Source: Zhongshania marina (GTDB taxonomy: Bacteria; Pseudomonadota; Gammaproteobacteria; Pseudomonadales; Spongiibacteraceae). Taken from it: 64,000 nucleotides of DNA. The translations under genes were made by a program, and so were the position numbers. The stretch's first letter is position 1. Every line of letters starts with the position of its first letter. This document shows, one piece after another, positions 1-9,207 of this stretch. The notes under the pieces were generated by a model. The model saw only the letters and a list, made by a program, of their open reading frames with translations, searched no databases and was not told the origin of the DNA. The stretch covers positions 124,001 through 188,000 of the forward strand of contig NZ_PQGG01000019.1 in assembly GCF_002915595.1 (NCBI RefSeq), read 5' to 3'.

Positions 1-200
1 TCTATTCCTCGATCGTCGGGAAAATCTATATCGACCATCACTATATCGATGTCTTCTTCCCTAAAACCCAACATTGCAGCCGCGCAATCGGCGACGGCAA
101 TCACAGACATGCCGAGTTTTTTCAAAGAGGACACAAGCTCCGCGTGTACAGCGTCAGCCTGCTGGACCAATAAGATGCTTTGGGGGAAGGTTGCGTTCAT
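1..200 (-). CDS. Response regulator, N-terminal part (3' end outside window)
   Basis: This is the first 66 codons of a gene that runs off the left edge. It begins at an ATG (198-200) with the sequence MNATFPQSILLVQQ. The visible part looks like a CheY-type receiver fold: a first beta strand (ILLVQ), a later VMVDIDFPDDRG segment carrying the likely phospho-acceptor Asp, and alternating helices. The usual acidic pair after beta-1 reads QQAD, so the acidic pocket may be degenerate. In Pseudomonas a response regulator with a SpoIIE-type phosphatase output lies beside mlaA, so this could be the same kind of protein. The output domain is not visible and the function is unproven. Confidence 0.6.
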   Translation of the reverse strand, partial: MNATFPQSILLVQQADAVHAELVSSLKKLGMSVIAVADCAAAMLGFREEDIDIVMVDIDFPDDRGI

Positions 201-281
201 CCGGCCTTTTTACTCGCATCTAAGTGCACACACAAGCCGTATTTATGCGGAGAATTTACGCTCGGGGTAAAACAAGCACAT

Positions 282-1001
282 TCAGAAATCAAAGGATTCG
301 AAATCTTCATCGCCAAAATCGTCTTCAAGCTTGCCGTCATTGATAAGAAAGTCCCGACGTTGCAAATAGACATCTTTGAAGAAGGTATATTTATCACCAG
401 ACACCAAATCTTCGGAGCCCAGCAAAGACGCCCTAACCTGTAGTAAGTCTAGCAGAGTCATACCGTATTGCGCCCTTTCCGGGTCAATCTCCCGCGTAAT
501 GGCTGTGTAGGAGTCAACACCAAGTCCCACACCGTCACGCAGGGTGCTGGGGCCAAGCAATGGCAGCATAATAAAAGGGCCATTACCGACACCCCATACC
601 GCAAGGGTTTGACCAAAGTCTTCGGAGTCGCGTTTTAAACCAATTGCACCTGCTACATCAAAAATACCCAATACACCTACCGTGGTATTGATAACGAAGC
701 GACCAGTGCTAGTAAGGGCATCAAGGCCCTCGCCCTGTAATATATCGTTACCGATGTTTTGCACTTCACCGATATTATTAAAAACATTGGCTAAACTTTG
801 ATCAACAAACGTAGGGGTCACTTTTTTGTAACCGCGCGCAACGGGCTGCAGCAAATAAAGATCTGCAGTGTCATTGAATGCGAAAATCGCTCGATTGAGC
901 CCCTCCCAAGGGTCGCGAGGATCTCCACCCTCATCCGCAAACGCTAGCGCGCCGTAAAATACCGACAGCAGCAGTACCCAAGTGCAGGCGATTCGTTCCA
1001 T
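282..1001 (-). CDS. mlaA: MlaA/VacJ family outer-membrane phospholipid-asymmetry protein
   Basis: A 239-residue protein of normal family length. MlaA sits in the outer membrane, removes misplaced phospholipids from the outer leaflet and passes them to MlaC and the MlaFEDB importer. Family motifs are visible: DPWEGLNRAIFAFND near residue 30, the GRFVINTTVGVLGIFDVA segment, VGNGPFIMLPLLGPSTLRD, and the C-terminal YLQRRDFLINDG. Residues 1-22 form a signal peptide with an Ala-Phe-Ala cleavage site. No lipobox Cys follows it, so unlike E. coli MlaA it is probably not lipidated. The mla transporter genes are not adjacent. Confidence 0.93.
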   Translation of the reverse strand: MERIACTWVLLLSVFYGALAFADEGGDPRDPWEGLNRAIFAFNDTADLYLLQPVARGYKKVTPTFVDQSLANVFNNIGEVQNIGNDILQGEGLDALTSTGRFVINTTVGVLGIFDVAGAIGLKRDSEDFGQTLAVWGVGNGPFIMLPLLGPSTLRDGVGLGVDSYTAITREIDPERAQYGMTLLDLLQVRASLLGSEDLVSGDKYTFFKDVYLQRRDFLINDGKLEDDFGDEDFESFDF

Positions 1002-1078
1002 TGAAATTATTACTCATCAAGTCTTGATAACAGTCATTACTATACGCAATGCATTGAAGCTTGGCACTATTTTGATAA

Positions 1079-1825
1079 TTACGACTCGGCAATAATCAGA
1101 ATATCGAGACTGACTAATTGCGCCACCAGCTCGCGACCAAAGCCGAGCAGCGATTCTAAATTGCTAGCCAGTTCATCGGCAATGATACTAAGTACGGAAA
1201 GACCTGTTTGCGGAGTTTCACCGTCAAACAAAGCCAATAAGCGCGCGGTCACTGCATTGATTTCTAAAAATTCAACACTGTCAGCACGATTGCGGTACAC
1301 AACGATATAGGTCGGGTCGTCACCCGGCTGTGTAGGCTGATTGTCACTACTAATTAAATGTACCGGAAATTGATAGGCCAAGGACCACGCCAAGGGTGAC
1401 AAAGATAACTGATTGCTCAATACATCATCAGTCGCATCACACTGGGGTGCTAGTTCTTCTTCTGCAACGTCGAGGGCAAGTTCCACCCATTCGTAATGTG
1501 CGAGTTCAATGAGAAACGGCGGATCATTATCAAGCTTGTTGCGCTGCTGCAAATAAGCCAGAAACTCTTCAGCAATTTTTAAAAAGTAAGGGCTTGAGCA
1601 TTGATACTGAATCATAAAATCCCGCACCATCGCGTCCCAGTCTGCGTCGCAGTACAAGCTCCGACAAACGGGAAAGCCATTGCTTAAAAAGCCATGAATA
1701 TTGTTAAAAAATAAGTCACGGTAAATATCTAATCGGCGAGACTCTATGCCGCTTGGCCCCGCGCAATGCTCTGGGTCGCGGATAAACTGTGTTAGTTCAC
1801 GCTGAACCTGCTGAAATGAGCTCAT
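1079..1825 (-). CDS. DUF2063 putative DNA-binding-like partner of MNIO enzyme (HvfC/BufC)
   Basis: A 248-residue protein starting [17 protein letters not shown]. The ATG overlaps the stop of the upstream MNIO gene in an ATGA arrangement (1822-1825), which points to coupled translation and decides the start over a longer in-frame candidate. The N-terminal half matches the DUF2063 pattern: [27 protein letters not shown], then the [15 protein letters not shown] segment. In related cassettes this protein is the partner that helps the MNIO enzyme recognise and modify its Cys-rich substrate. It is the last gene of the three-gene cassette. The DoxX-like fourth gene seen in some hvf clusters is absent; mlaA follows instead. 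Confidence 0.87.
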   Translation of the reverse strand: MSSFQQVQRELTQFIRDPEHCAGPSGIESRRLDIYRDLFFNNIHGFLSNGFPVCRSLYCDADWDAMVRDFMIQYQCSSPYFLKIAEEFLAYLQQRNKLDNDPPFLIELAHYEWVELALDVAEEELAPQCDATDDVLSNQLSLSPLAWSLAYQFPVHLISSDNQPTQPGDDPTYIVVYRNRADSVEFLEINAVTARLLALFDGETPQTGLSVLSIIADELASNLESLLGFGRELVAQLVSLDILIIAES

Positions 1826-2703
1826 CGAATCGCCGCACTGAATTGAGCAGGTGTCGCTTGCAGACATACCTGCTGAGCCCGCTTAATACGCTGTACTTCC
1901 ATTAACAACTCAGTCATCGGTGGAAAATTAAAATCGCGCTCTAATAAAGTTGGCAATGGACCGCAGCGCTCATAAGCGGCATCTAACAAGGCCCACACAG
2001 GGTCGATAACATCAGCGCCGTGGGTATCAACGCGCAAATCCTCGGCCTCATCGTAATGACCGGCAATATGAATATAGCTCGCGCGCTCAAGCGGCAGTGA
2101 GTGCAGAAATTCGTAAGGGTCGTAGCCGTGGTTAATGCTATTCACGTAAATATTATTAACATCTAATAACAGCTCGCAATCCGCCTCCGCCAACACCGCA
2201 TTTATAAATTCACTTTCGCTCATTTGCTGGGCTGGCGCGGCATAATAAGAGGCGTTTTCTAGCAAAATACGCCGCCCCAATACATCCTGAACGCGCTTTA
2301 CACGCTCGGCAACATGATGCACAGCCTCCTCGGTAAAGGGGATCGGCAGCAAATCATATAACTGACCTTCGTCACCGCAGTAAGTTAAATGCTCAGAATA
2401 CAGGGGGCAGTCAAACTCATCCATAAACCGCCTAATAGCCGTTAATAAATTATTATCTAGTGGCGAAAATCCACCGATATTTAAAGACAAACCATGCAAA
2501 TATACTGGATAGCGCTCCGCAATGTCGCGGAACAAGCGGCCGTAACGACCGCCGATACCTATCCAGTTTTCTGGCGCAACTTCTACAAAGTCAATATCAG
2601 AGGGCGTGAGCTGTTTAAACTCCGGCATTAGACCGCGACGCAGGCCAAGGCCTGCAAGCTGACGTCGGTTTTCTACTTTGCCATCATTCATTGATACTGC
2701 CAT
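1822..2703 (-). CDS. DUF692 MNIO enzyme (HvfB/BufB-like)
   Basis: A 293-residue TIM-barrel protein of the DUF692 family, now called MNIO (multinuclear non-heme iron-dependent oxidative enzymes). These iron enzymes modify cysteines of small precursor proteins; in the Haemophilus HvfB case EGKCG motifs become copper-binding oxazolone/thioamide pairs. Visible metal-site motifs are [10 protein letters not shown] near residue 67, [39 protein letters not shown] and LLERDFNFP. It lies 39 nt downstream of the Cys-repeat precursor and overlaps the DUF2063 gene by 4 nt, so the three should be co-transcribed. The likely substrate is the product of the preceding gene. Confidence 0.92.
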   Translation of the reverse strand: MAVSMNDGKVENRRQLAGLGLRRGLMPEFKQLTPSDIDFVEVAPENWIGIGGRYGRLFRDIAERYPVYLHGLSLNIGGFSPLDNNLLTAIRRFMDEFDCPLYSEHLTYCGDEGQLYDLLPIPFTEEAVHHVAERVKRVQDVLGRRILLENASYYAAPAQQMSESEFINAVLAEADCELLLDVNNIYVNSINHGYDPYEFLHSLPLERASYIHIAGHYDEAEDLRVDTHGADVIDPVWALLDAAYERCGPLPTLLERDFNFPPMTELLMEVQRIKRAQQVCLQATPAQFSAAIR

Positions 2704-2742
2704 CGTTGCCCAGAATACCTTGCATGCTAAAAGTAGCGATGT

Positions 2743-3195
2743 TTATTTAGCCGCACCACATGAAGCTTCTTTTGCCGCTTTATCACCGCCGCACTGGCCT
2801 TCCATCGCAGCTTTATCAGCTCCACATTTACCTTCACCGCATTTACCTTCGTGGGCTGCCTTGGCTTTGTCTGCTCCGCACTTACCTTCGCCACATTTAC
2901 CTTCACCGCACTTGCCTTCATGGGCAGCCTTGGCTTTATCAGCACCGCATTTTGCCTCGCCACACTTACCTTCATGTGCTGCTTTAGCCTTATCGGCACC
3001 GCACTTTGCCTCACCACATTTAGCTTCGTGCTCAGCCTTCGCCGCTTTATCGGAGCTACCCATTGCTAACTCATAGCCAGCGCTTAATTGCTTGGCCGCA
3101 AAAGGATTGCTATCTGCCATTGCGGGGCTAACCGCTGACGCCAACATTGCCGCACCAAACGCCGCTGCTAAAGGTTTTTTAGTAAAAGAAGCCAT
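2743..3195 (-). CDS. Cys-repeat precursor of the MNIO cassette (HvfA/bufferin-like)
   Basis: A 150-residue exported low-complexity protein. Residues 1-27 are a signal peptide ending AMA. The mature part has 11 cysteines (60, 65, 78, 83, 96, 101, 106, 119, 124, 135, 146), each followed by Gly: six EGKCG, three EAKCG, one EGQCG and one EASCG. The repeat unit is 18 residues (C60/C78/C96 and C65/C83/C101). A GGAG ribosome site (3204-3207) lies 8 nt before the ATG. By analogy with HvfA and bufferins it probably binds copper in the periplasm after modification by the MNIO enzyme. That role is inferred from family knowledge. Confidence 0.88.
   Translation of the reverse strand: MASFTKKPLAAAFGAAMLASAVSPAMADSNPFAAKQLSAGYELAMGSSDKAAKAEHEAKCGEAKCGADKAKAAHEGKCGEAKCGADKAKAAHEGKCGEGKCGEGKCGADKAKAAHEGKCGEGKCGADKAAMEGQCGGDKAAKEASCGAAK
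2812..3030 (-). repeat. In-frame 54-bp tandem repeats encoding Cys-Gly motifs
   Basis: The coding DNA repeats with a 54-nt period, equal to the 18-residue unit that contains two Cys-Gly motifs. One unit carries an extra 15-nt EGKCG insertion (Cys 106). The near-identity of units at DNA level suggests growth or loss by slippage or unequal recombination. It is a protein-coding repeat, not a CRISPR. Confidence 0.8.
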
Positions 3196-3309
3196 TCTTT
3201 AATCTCCATATCGGCTCAGCACCGAATTAGTTAGTTAAATACGTGCAATCACGCTTTGTAGAAACCGGCCAAACAATATCGGCACTACTCGGTATATCCA
3301 CTCCGTTTT

Positions 3310-3337
3310 AGCATAGCCGCATACCAAAATTTAACAA
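3310..3337 (-). promoter_or_regulatory. Candidate sigma-70 promoter of the MNIO cassette
   Basis: Read on the minus strand, TTGTTA (3332-3337) and TATGCT (3310-3315) are separated by 16 nt. Each matches its consensus at four of six positions. It lies about 115 nt before the precursor ATG, in the only sizeable gap between hrpA and the cassette. No convincing ECF-type promoter was seen here. Confidence 0.35.
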
Positions 3338-3423
3338 CACGATGGCAGGTTTACGTTACCCGAGGGCTTTCCGATCCCCATCATCTGTTTATATACGGCC
3401 TTGCACAGTAGACCAAGCTAGTC

Positions 3424-6400
3424 TCAAAATGTTACATCTTGATATACGGTTTTCCAAAGTTGCTTTAAACGCTTCTCTGATACCGGTGATCGCGTGCCAA
3501 TATTTTGTGCAAAAAGTGATATGCGGAATTCCTCCAGCTGCCAGCGGTACTCACGCAATAATGGATGCGACCTTACCGACGCCGGGGCCTTCGCCAAGAA
3601 ATCTATCAGCTGCTGCTGAAGCGGTTCCAGTACCAAGGTACATTGGCGATCTCGCTGATAATGACCGTCTAGTTTTTCAAGGCGTTGCAAAACAGCCCGC
3701 AGATAGCGCGGATACTGGTTTAACTCCTCGCGATGAAGCTCGGTAATAAAGCCCTCAAAGAACAAGGCTTGAAGCTGAGTATTCACGTCATTGATACTGT
3801 GAATCCAACTCAGAGAATTAAGTTTTTTCAATACTCGTCGAATATCTGAATAGTGGCCGAGTATTTCTGCCAACAAGGCAGCGTAGCTCTCCGCATCAGC
3901 GCTGAAATTTGCCCGCCCTGCTTCCCACATTCTGTGAAAATCTGCTTCGGTTTCTGGCAATTGTTCTATATCGACGGCGAAACTTTGACGCGCTGCCGCG
4001 AGCAAGCAGTCTTCAAGCCAGCGCTTTTTCTGCTCCCCCACTGCGGCAAACTGAAGTTGGACGGCATTGCTGCGAAACAAATTCGCCCTCAGCATTTTTG
4101 CCTGCTGAGCCATTCGCAGTAACAGTAAGCGCAAAACGCCAAAAAGGCTTTTTTGCTGCGCATCCTGTTCTGATTCGGCCAATTCCAATACGACCTTGTC
4201 GCCATCATCGCGAAGACAAGGATAAGCGGTTAAGGTCGCGCCACTGCGTTTGAATTCGTGACTTTTTTCTAAGCTACCAAAGTTCCAATCCTGTAGTAAC
4301 TTTGTCGTAAATCCACCGCGACTCTCTTCAGATATACCCTGCTGTACTTGGTTAGCCAACAGGCTTTTTAGAGCCGCTAAATCACGCCCTTGGGCCAGTA
4401 ATTTACCCGCATTATCTAAGACTCGAATATTCATTAGATAATAATCGTCTAGGCGGTTAGCAGCCCACTCTTTAACATCAATTTGCAAACCGCTTAATCG
4501 ACGCAGGGCGTCAGCTAACTGGGGTAGCAATGCCTGATCACTGGCGCTAATCATAGGCAGTGCCCGATCAACAAAATCTGGCACCGGCACCAACTGCTTG
4601 CGCTGTGCCTTGGGCAAGGTCTTCACCAATGCAATACATTTTTCCCGTAGCAGGCCTGGCACAAGCCACTCAAGACGCCCCTCTGCTAGGTGCACTAAAT
4701 TACCCAGCGGCACCGAAACACTGACCCCGTCGGCGGGATGCCCCGGCTCAAAGTGATAGCTCAGCGCCAAACTCATACCCGCGCACTGCAGCGAATCCGG
4801 AAATTGTTGCTCGGTCACATCACCGCCGTTATGGCGCATCAATTCACCGCGACTTAAAAACAAGGTCTTAGGTGGTGCGCTTGCTTTTAACCAGTGCTCA
4901 AGATGTTTAGCGGTGGTAATTCCGGCGGGAATACGCTCATTGTAATATTGGAATAATTCTTCATCAGAAACCAAGATATCGCGGCGGCGAGCCTTGTCTT
5001 CAAGTTCAGAGATTTCTGCCATCAAGCGCTTATTGTGACGAAAAAATTCTGCGCGCCCTTGATAACGACCTTCCACCAAAGCTTGGCGAATAAGTATTTC
5101 TCGACTTTCTTCCGGTGCAATAGGGCCGTAATGAACACGCTTTTTATCGCGAATTATCAAGCCATAAAGCGAGGTCTGTTCAAAGGCCATAACGCGACCA
5201 CTGCGCGCCTGCCAGTGGGGTTCGTAATAGCTGCGCTTTAGCAGACTATCATTCACGCCCAATACCCATTCCGGATCAATCTTGGCAACACAGCGGGCGT
5301 AAAGCTGACTGGTTTCCGCTAACTCAGCAGCGACAATCCAACTCGGCGGTTTTTTAAATAGTGCCGAACCAGGAAATATATGTAATTTGCGATTGCGGGC
5401 ACCAATAAATTCGCGGTTCTCGTCTTTTGTTGCTATTTGCCCTAGAAAACCTGGCAATAAGGCTTTATGGATACTATCAAAGTCTGCTGCGTCTTTATTT
5501 TGCTTAAGGCCCAACTGCCGGCACATCAAAGTAAGTTGGTGGTGGACTTCCCGCCACTCACGCATTCTTGTCCACGACAAAAACTCACGCTGACAGAGTT
5601 TTCGCCACTGGCTGGCTGACAAAGCCTGACGCTGTTCCTCGGCGTAATCCCAGAGCGCAACAAAAGCGGCAAAGTCGGAATCTTTTTGCCAAAAGCGGCG
5701 ATGCTTCTCGTCTGAGGCCTGCTGCTTATCTGCCGGCCTTTCTCTAGGGTCTTGAATACTTAAAGCGCTAGCGATGATCAACATCTCGCGCAAGCAAGAT
5801 GACTCCGCAGCGGCTAATAGTAAACGGCCAATGCGGGGATCAACCGGAAAACGGCCAAGTTGCTCGCCGAGCTTTGTTAGCCGGCCATCGTTTACTGCAC
5901 CCAGCTCAGCTAGTAGCGCAAAACCGTCGTTGACGAATTTTTTATCCGGTGCATCAACAAAGGGAAACTCGGAGATATCTCCAAGCTTAAGCTGTAACAT
6001 TTGTAATATTACAGCGGCAAGGTTTGTGCGCTGAATTTCCGGCTCGGTGTATTCGGGCCGAGTCAAATAATCCGCTTCGCTATAAAGCCGGTAAGCAATA
6101 CCCGCCGCGACACGGCCACAGCGCCCCGCCCGTTGATTTGCACTAGCCTGAGAAATTGCTTCTATCGGCAGGCGCTGAACTTTGCTGCGCACACTGTAAC
6201 GGCTGACGCGGGCGGTGCCGCCGTCGATTACATAGCGAATGCCTGGCACCGTGAGAGAGGTTTCTGCTACGTTAGTGGCAAGTACGACCCGCCAACCGCG
6301 ACGGCCACGCAAATCAAATATACGCTGCTGCTCTGCACTACTAAGCCTAGAATACAGAGGCAACACTTCGGCACCCGGCAGGTCAGCACGTTTTAGGTGA

Positions 6401-7317
6401 CGGGTTAGCTCCCGAATATCACGCTCACCGCTTAAAAACACCAAGGTGTCGCCGTGGCGATGGGCGCCTTCTGCCATTAGCTCCCGCAGCACCGCCTCTA
6501 CCGCCTCCCCTAGGTCATTATCTGGACTCAATTCTTCCTGAGGCCGATACCGATATTCAACGGGATAGCTGCGTCCAGAGACCTCGATAACGGGTGCATT
6601 ATTGAAATGCGCCGAAAAGCGCTCTACATCAATTGTCGCCGAGGTAATAATTAATTTTAAATCTGGTCGCTTAGGTAAGAGGGTTTTTAAATAGCCAAGC
6701 AAAAAATCGATATTCAGGCTGCGCTCGTGAGCTTCATCAATAATGATGGTGTCATATTCGCTCAAATACCGGTCGCGCTGGATTGCGGCCAATAAAATAC
6801 CGTCGGTCATTAATTTTATATAACTGTTAGGCGACGCGACTTCTTGAAAGCGAATTTGATAAGCAACGCCGTCGCCAAGTGGCGTATTCAGTTCCTCTGC
6901 CAAACGCTGCGCCACCGCCCGAGCAGCTAAACGCCTTGGCTGGGTGTGGGCAATCAAGCCCTCAACACCCCGCCCCATTTCTAAACATATTTTGGGGATC
7001 TGAGTGGTTTTACCCGAACCGGTCTCGCCGGCCAAAACCACTACCTGATGGTCGGCAATAGCCTTACGAATATCCTCTAACCTTTGCGCAACTGGCAAAT
7101 CTTCCGGATAAAGTACTTTCGGTAAATTGTCGCGGCGCGACTTAACTCTCAGCGCAGAGGCATTTATACGCTGCGCAAGGGCAAGTAATTTTTTACTCGT
7201 ATCCGCATGAGCAGCCTGCTTTTGCAAGGCTCGACACTGCCTAGCAAAACCAAAACGGTCGCCCAACATACATTCGTCGATACTGGCCATTAAGCTGGCC
7301 GCGGTAATTTCAGACAT
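3424..7317 (-). CDS. hrpA: ATP-dependent RNA helicase HrpA
   Basis: About 1297 residues, the usual HrpA length. This DEAH-box helicase acts on mRNA and stalled ribosomes. The helicase core is clear: Walker A GETGSGKTTQIP near residue 97, THTQPRRLAARAVA, the IIDEAHERS box, the SAT motif, and QRAGRCGR motif VI, followed by the HA2/OB region and a long C-terminal DUF3418-type part. The ATG at 7317 gives MSEITAAS; a GTG two codons upstream (7323) is an alternative, and neither has a strong ribosome site. fadD lies upstream on the same strand, but a terminator separates them. Confidence 0.95.
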   Translation of the reverse strand: MSEITAASLMASIDECMLGDRFGFARQCRALQKQAAHADTSKKLLALAQRINASALRVKSRRDNLPKVLYPEDLPVAQRLEDIRKAIADHQVVVLAGETGSGKTTQIPKICLEMGRGVEGLIAHTQPRRLAARAVAQRLAEELNTPLGDGVAYQIRFQEVASPNSYIKLMTDGILLAAIQRDRYLSEYDTIIIDEAHERSLNIDFLLGYLKTLLPKRPDLKLIITSATIDVERFSAHFNNAPVIEVSGRSYPVEYRYRPQEELSPDNDLGEAVEAVLRELMAEGAHRHGDTLVFLSGERDIRELTRHLKRADLPGAEVLPLYSRLSSAEQQRIFDLRGRRGWRVVLATNVAETSLTVPGIRYVIDGGTARVSRYSVRSKVQRLPIEAISQASANQRAGRCGRVAAGIAYRLYSEADYLTRPEYTEPEIQRTNLAAVILQMLQLKLGDISEFPFVDAPDKKFVNDGFALLAELGAVNDGRLTKLGEQLGRFPVDPRIGRLLLAAAESSCLREMLIIASALSIQDPRERPADKQQASDEKHRRFWQKDSDFAAFVALWDYAEEQRQALSASQWRKLCQREFLSWTRMREWREVHHQLTLMCRQLGLKQNKDAADFDSIHKALLPGFLGQIATKDENREFIGARNRKLHIFPGSALFKKPPSWIVAAELAETSQLYARCVAKIDPEWVLGVNDSLLKRSYYEPHWQARSGRVMAFEQTSLYGLIIRDKKRVHYGPIAPEESREILIRQALVEGRYQGRAEFFRHNKRLMAEISELEDKARRRDILVSDEELFQYYNERIPAGITTAKHLEHWLKASAPPKTLFLSRGELMRHNGGDVTEQQFPDSLQCAGMSLALSYHFEPGHPADGVSVSVPLGNLVHLAEGRLEWLVPGLLREKCIALVKTLPKAQRKQLVPVPDFVDRALPMISASDQALLPQLADALRRLSGLQIDVKEWAANRLDDYYLMNIRVLDNAGKLLAQGRDLAALKSLLANQVQQGISEESRGGFTTKLLQDWNFGSLEKSHEFKRSGATLTAYPCLRDDGDKVVLELAESEQDAQQKSLFGVLRLLLLRMAQQAKMLRANLFRSNAVQLQFAAVGEQKKRWLEDCLLAAARQSFAVDIEQLPETEADFHRMWEAGRANFSADAESYAALLAEILGHYSDIRRVLKKLNSLSWIHSINDVNTQLQALFFEGFITELHREELNQYPRYLRAVLQRLEKLDGHYQRDRQCTLVLEPLQQQLIDFLAKAPASVRSHPLLREYRWQLEEFRISLFAQNIGTRSPVSEKRLKQLWKTVYQDVTF

Positions 7318-7333
7318 AAACACCGTATAAATA

Positions 7334-7359
7334 AAAAAGGCGCCTTAAGGCGCCTTTTT
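7334..7359 (-). terminator. Intrinsic terminator between fadD and hrpA
   Basis: A perfect hairpin with GGCGCC arms (7339-7344 and 7349-7354) around a TTAA loop, flanked by A and T runs on both sides. It lies 17 nt after the fadD stop on the minus strand and would end fadD transcription just before hrpA. Confidence 0.85.
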
Positions 7360-7375
7360 GCTAAGAACTGACGAA

Positions 7376-9079
7376 TTACTCAGCTTTCGCGAGCTTGGCA
7401 AGCTCCTCGTCTCGAAGTGAACGGCGCAATACTTTACCGACATTAGTCTTTGGTAATTCATCACGCACTTCTATATAACGCGGCATTTTATAGCCGGTTA
7501 AGCGTTCACGCAAAAATGCTTTCAATTCGTCTTTATCAATATCGCCTTTTTTAGCGGCAACAAAGATTTTAACTGCCTCGCCTGACTTTTCATCAGGCAC
7601 ACCAATTGCGGCGCATTCTGCAATATTGGGGTGCCCGCTGAGTACATCTTCAATTTCATTAGGATATACATTGAAGCCAGAAACAATGATCATATCTTTC
7701 ATGCGATCAACAATCCGCATATAACCGTCTTCTTGAACAATCGCCACGTCGCCGGTATGCAACCAACCGTCTTTAATGGTTTTCTCAGTTTCGTCAGGGC
7801 GCTGCCAATAGCCCATCATCACCTGAGGGCCGCGCACACATAATTCACCGCGCTCACCAATACCGACATCTTCACCGGCTTCAGTAACAATACGAACTTC
7901 CGTACCTGGCAAGGCAATGCCGATAGTACCAATCTGGTTGGCACCACCCGGATTAATGGAGACAACCGGCGATGTTTCTGTCAGCCCGTAGCCTTCATAA
8001 ACTTGAGCGCCGGTGACTTCCATCCACTCTTTAGCTGCACCCGCAGTTAGAGCCATACCACCAGACAGTGTTGCTTTAACGGATGAAAAATCTAAGTCTC
8101 TAAACTCTGGATGATTACAGAGCTGAACAAACAGCGTGTTAATGCCACTCATACCGCTCCAGCGCCAGCGTTTCATTTCTTTAATCACGCTACCCAAGTC
8201 CCGTGGATTTGGAATAAGCACAGCATGATTGCCCTGCATCATGACGCAGAAAGACAGCATAAAGGAATAAATATGGTACAGCGGCAAGGGCGACAAAAAG
8301 GTTTCTGTCCCTTCCTTTAGCCCGTAGCTTTCAAACAGTTGCTTGCTCTGCAATACATTGGCCATCAAATTGCGATGACTAATCATGGCGCCTTTAGACA
8401 CACCCGTTGTACCACCGGTGTATTGCAATAAAGCCACGTCTTCCGCCGCAGGATTTGCAGGCGTATAGCGACCACTTTTACCCAAAGCCAAGGTCTTGCG
8501 ATACGCAACTGCGTTTTTAAAACTAACGTCAGGCACCATTTTCTTAACGTATTTCACGACGTTATTGATTAAGGGCCGCTTGAAGCCAGTATGTAAATCG
8601 GCAATTTCAGTCACAATCACGGTTTCTACCGGCGTATCAGCAACGACTGCCGCAGCGGCTTCCGCAACATTTGCTAACACCACCAGCACTTTGGCGCCGG
8701 AATCGTTCAATTGGTGTTTAAGCTCACGCTCGCTGTAAAGCGGATTGGTGTTAACTACCACCATACCCGCGCGAATTGCGCCAAAAAGCGCGACGGGATA
8801 CTGAAGAATATTCGGCATTTGCAAAGCAATACGATCGCCGGCATGCAGGCTAGTATGGTTTTGCAAATAACAGGCAAATTGGGCAGACAAAACGTCCAAA
8901 TCACCGTAGGTCAAGGTCTTACCCATACAGGACATAACGGGGCGATCGGCAAACTGCGTAGCACAGTAGGCGAACATCTCGACTAAGTTAGCATATTGAC
9001 TAAGGTCAACGCTGCTTGGCACGCTGGCCTTTTCCCGTGCAGCACTTATAGCTGCTGCGATCTCTTCCATTGCTGACAA
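7376..9079 (-). CDS. fadD: Long-chain fatty-acid--CoA ligase
   Basis: An AMP-forming acyl-CoA synthetase of 567 residues that activates fatty acids for beta-oxidation or lipid synthesis. Signatures include YTGGTTGVSKGA (AMP/P-loop), EGYGLTETSPV, and the C-terminal GWLHTGD, DRMKDMIIVSG and LPKTNVGKVLRR with the catalytic Lys. The start is best read as TTG at 9079: AGGGG (9086-9090) sits 6 nt upstream. The next ATG (9070) is 15 nt from that site, and the far-upstream in-frame ATG has no support. It is monocistronic, with a terminator just downstream. Confidence 0.93.
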   Translation of the reverse strand: MSAMEEIAAAISAAREKASVPSSVDLSQYANLVEMFAYCATQFADRPVMSCMGKTLTYGDLDVLSAQFACYLQNHTSLHAGDRIALQMPNILQYPVALFGAIRAGMVVVNTNPLYSERELKHQLNDSGAKVLVVLANVAEAAAAVVADTPVETVIVTEIADLHTGFKRPLINNVVKYVKKMVPDVSFKNAVAYRKTLALGKSGRYTPANPAAEDVALLQYTGGTTGVSKGAMISHRNLMANVLQSKQLFESYGLKEGTETFLSPLPLYHIYSFMLSFCVMMQGNHAVLIPNPRDLGSVIKEMKRWRWSGMSGINTLFVQLCNHPEFRDLDFSSVKATLSGGMALTAGAAKEWMEVTGAQVYEGYGLTETSPVVSINPGGANQIGTIGIALPGTEVRIVTEAGEDVGIGERGELCVRGPQVMMGYWQRPDETEKTIKDGWLHTGDVAIVQEDGYMRIVDRMKDMIIVSGFNVYPNEIEDVLSGHPNIAECAAIGVPDEKSGEAVKIFVAAKKGDIDKDELKAFLRERLTGYKMPRYIEVRDELPKTNVGKVLRRSLRDEELAKLAKAE

Positions 9080-9207
9080 AGTAGTCCCCTCTTCATGCCT
9101 TGTTGTTATTAATGTCGTGCCTAAACTACTGGCAGTCCAACCACACATACTAAAAGTGGCAAGCTATCGGTATTTGTACTCACTGTCAACACTAGCGTCC
9201 CGCACCG

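Noticed and set aside
2812-3030. CRISPR-like direct repeats
   Set aside because: The 54-bp period keeps frame and encodes the precursor motif; there are no unique spacers.
2678-3076. Plus-strand ORF with repeated APHLPSPHLPS-like units
   Set aside because: It is the mirror of the Cys-repeat precursor gene on the other strand, which has the signal peptide, ribosome site and operon context.
3384-3397. LexA-like sequence CTGTTTATATACGG near the end of hrpA
   Set aside because: The right half-site is broken and it does not precede a DNA-damage gene.
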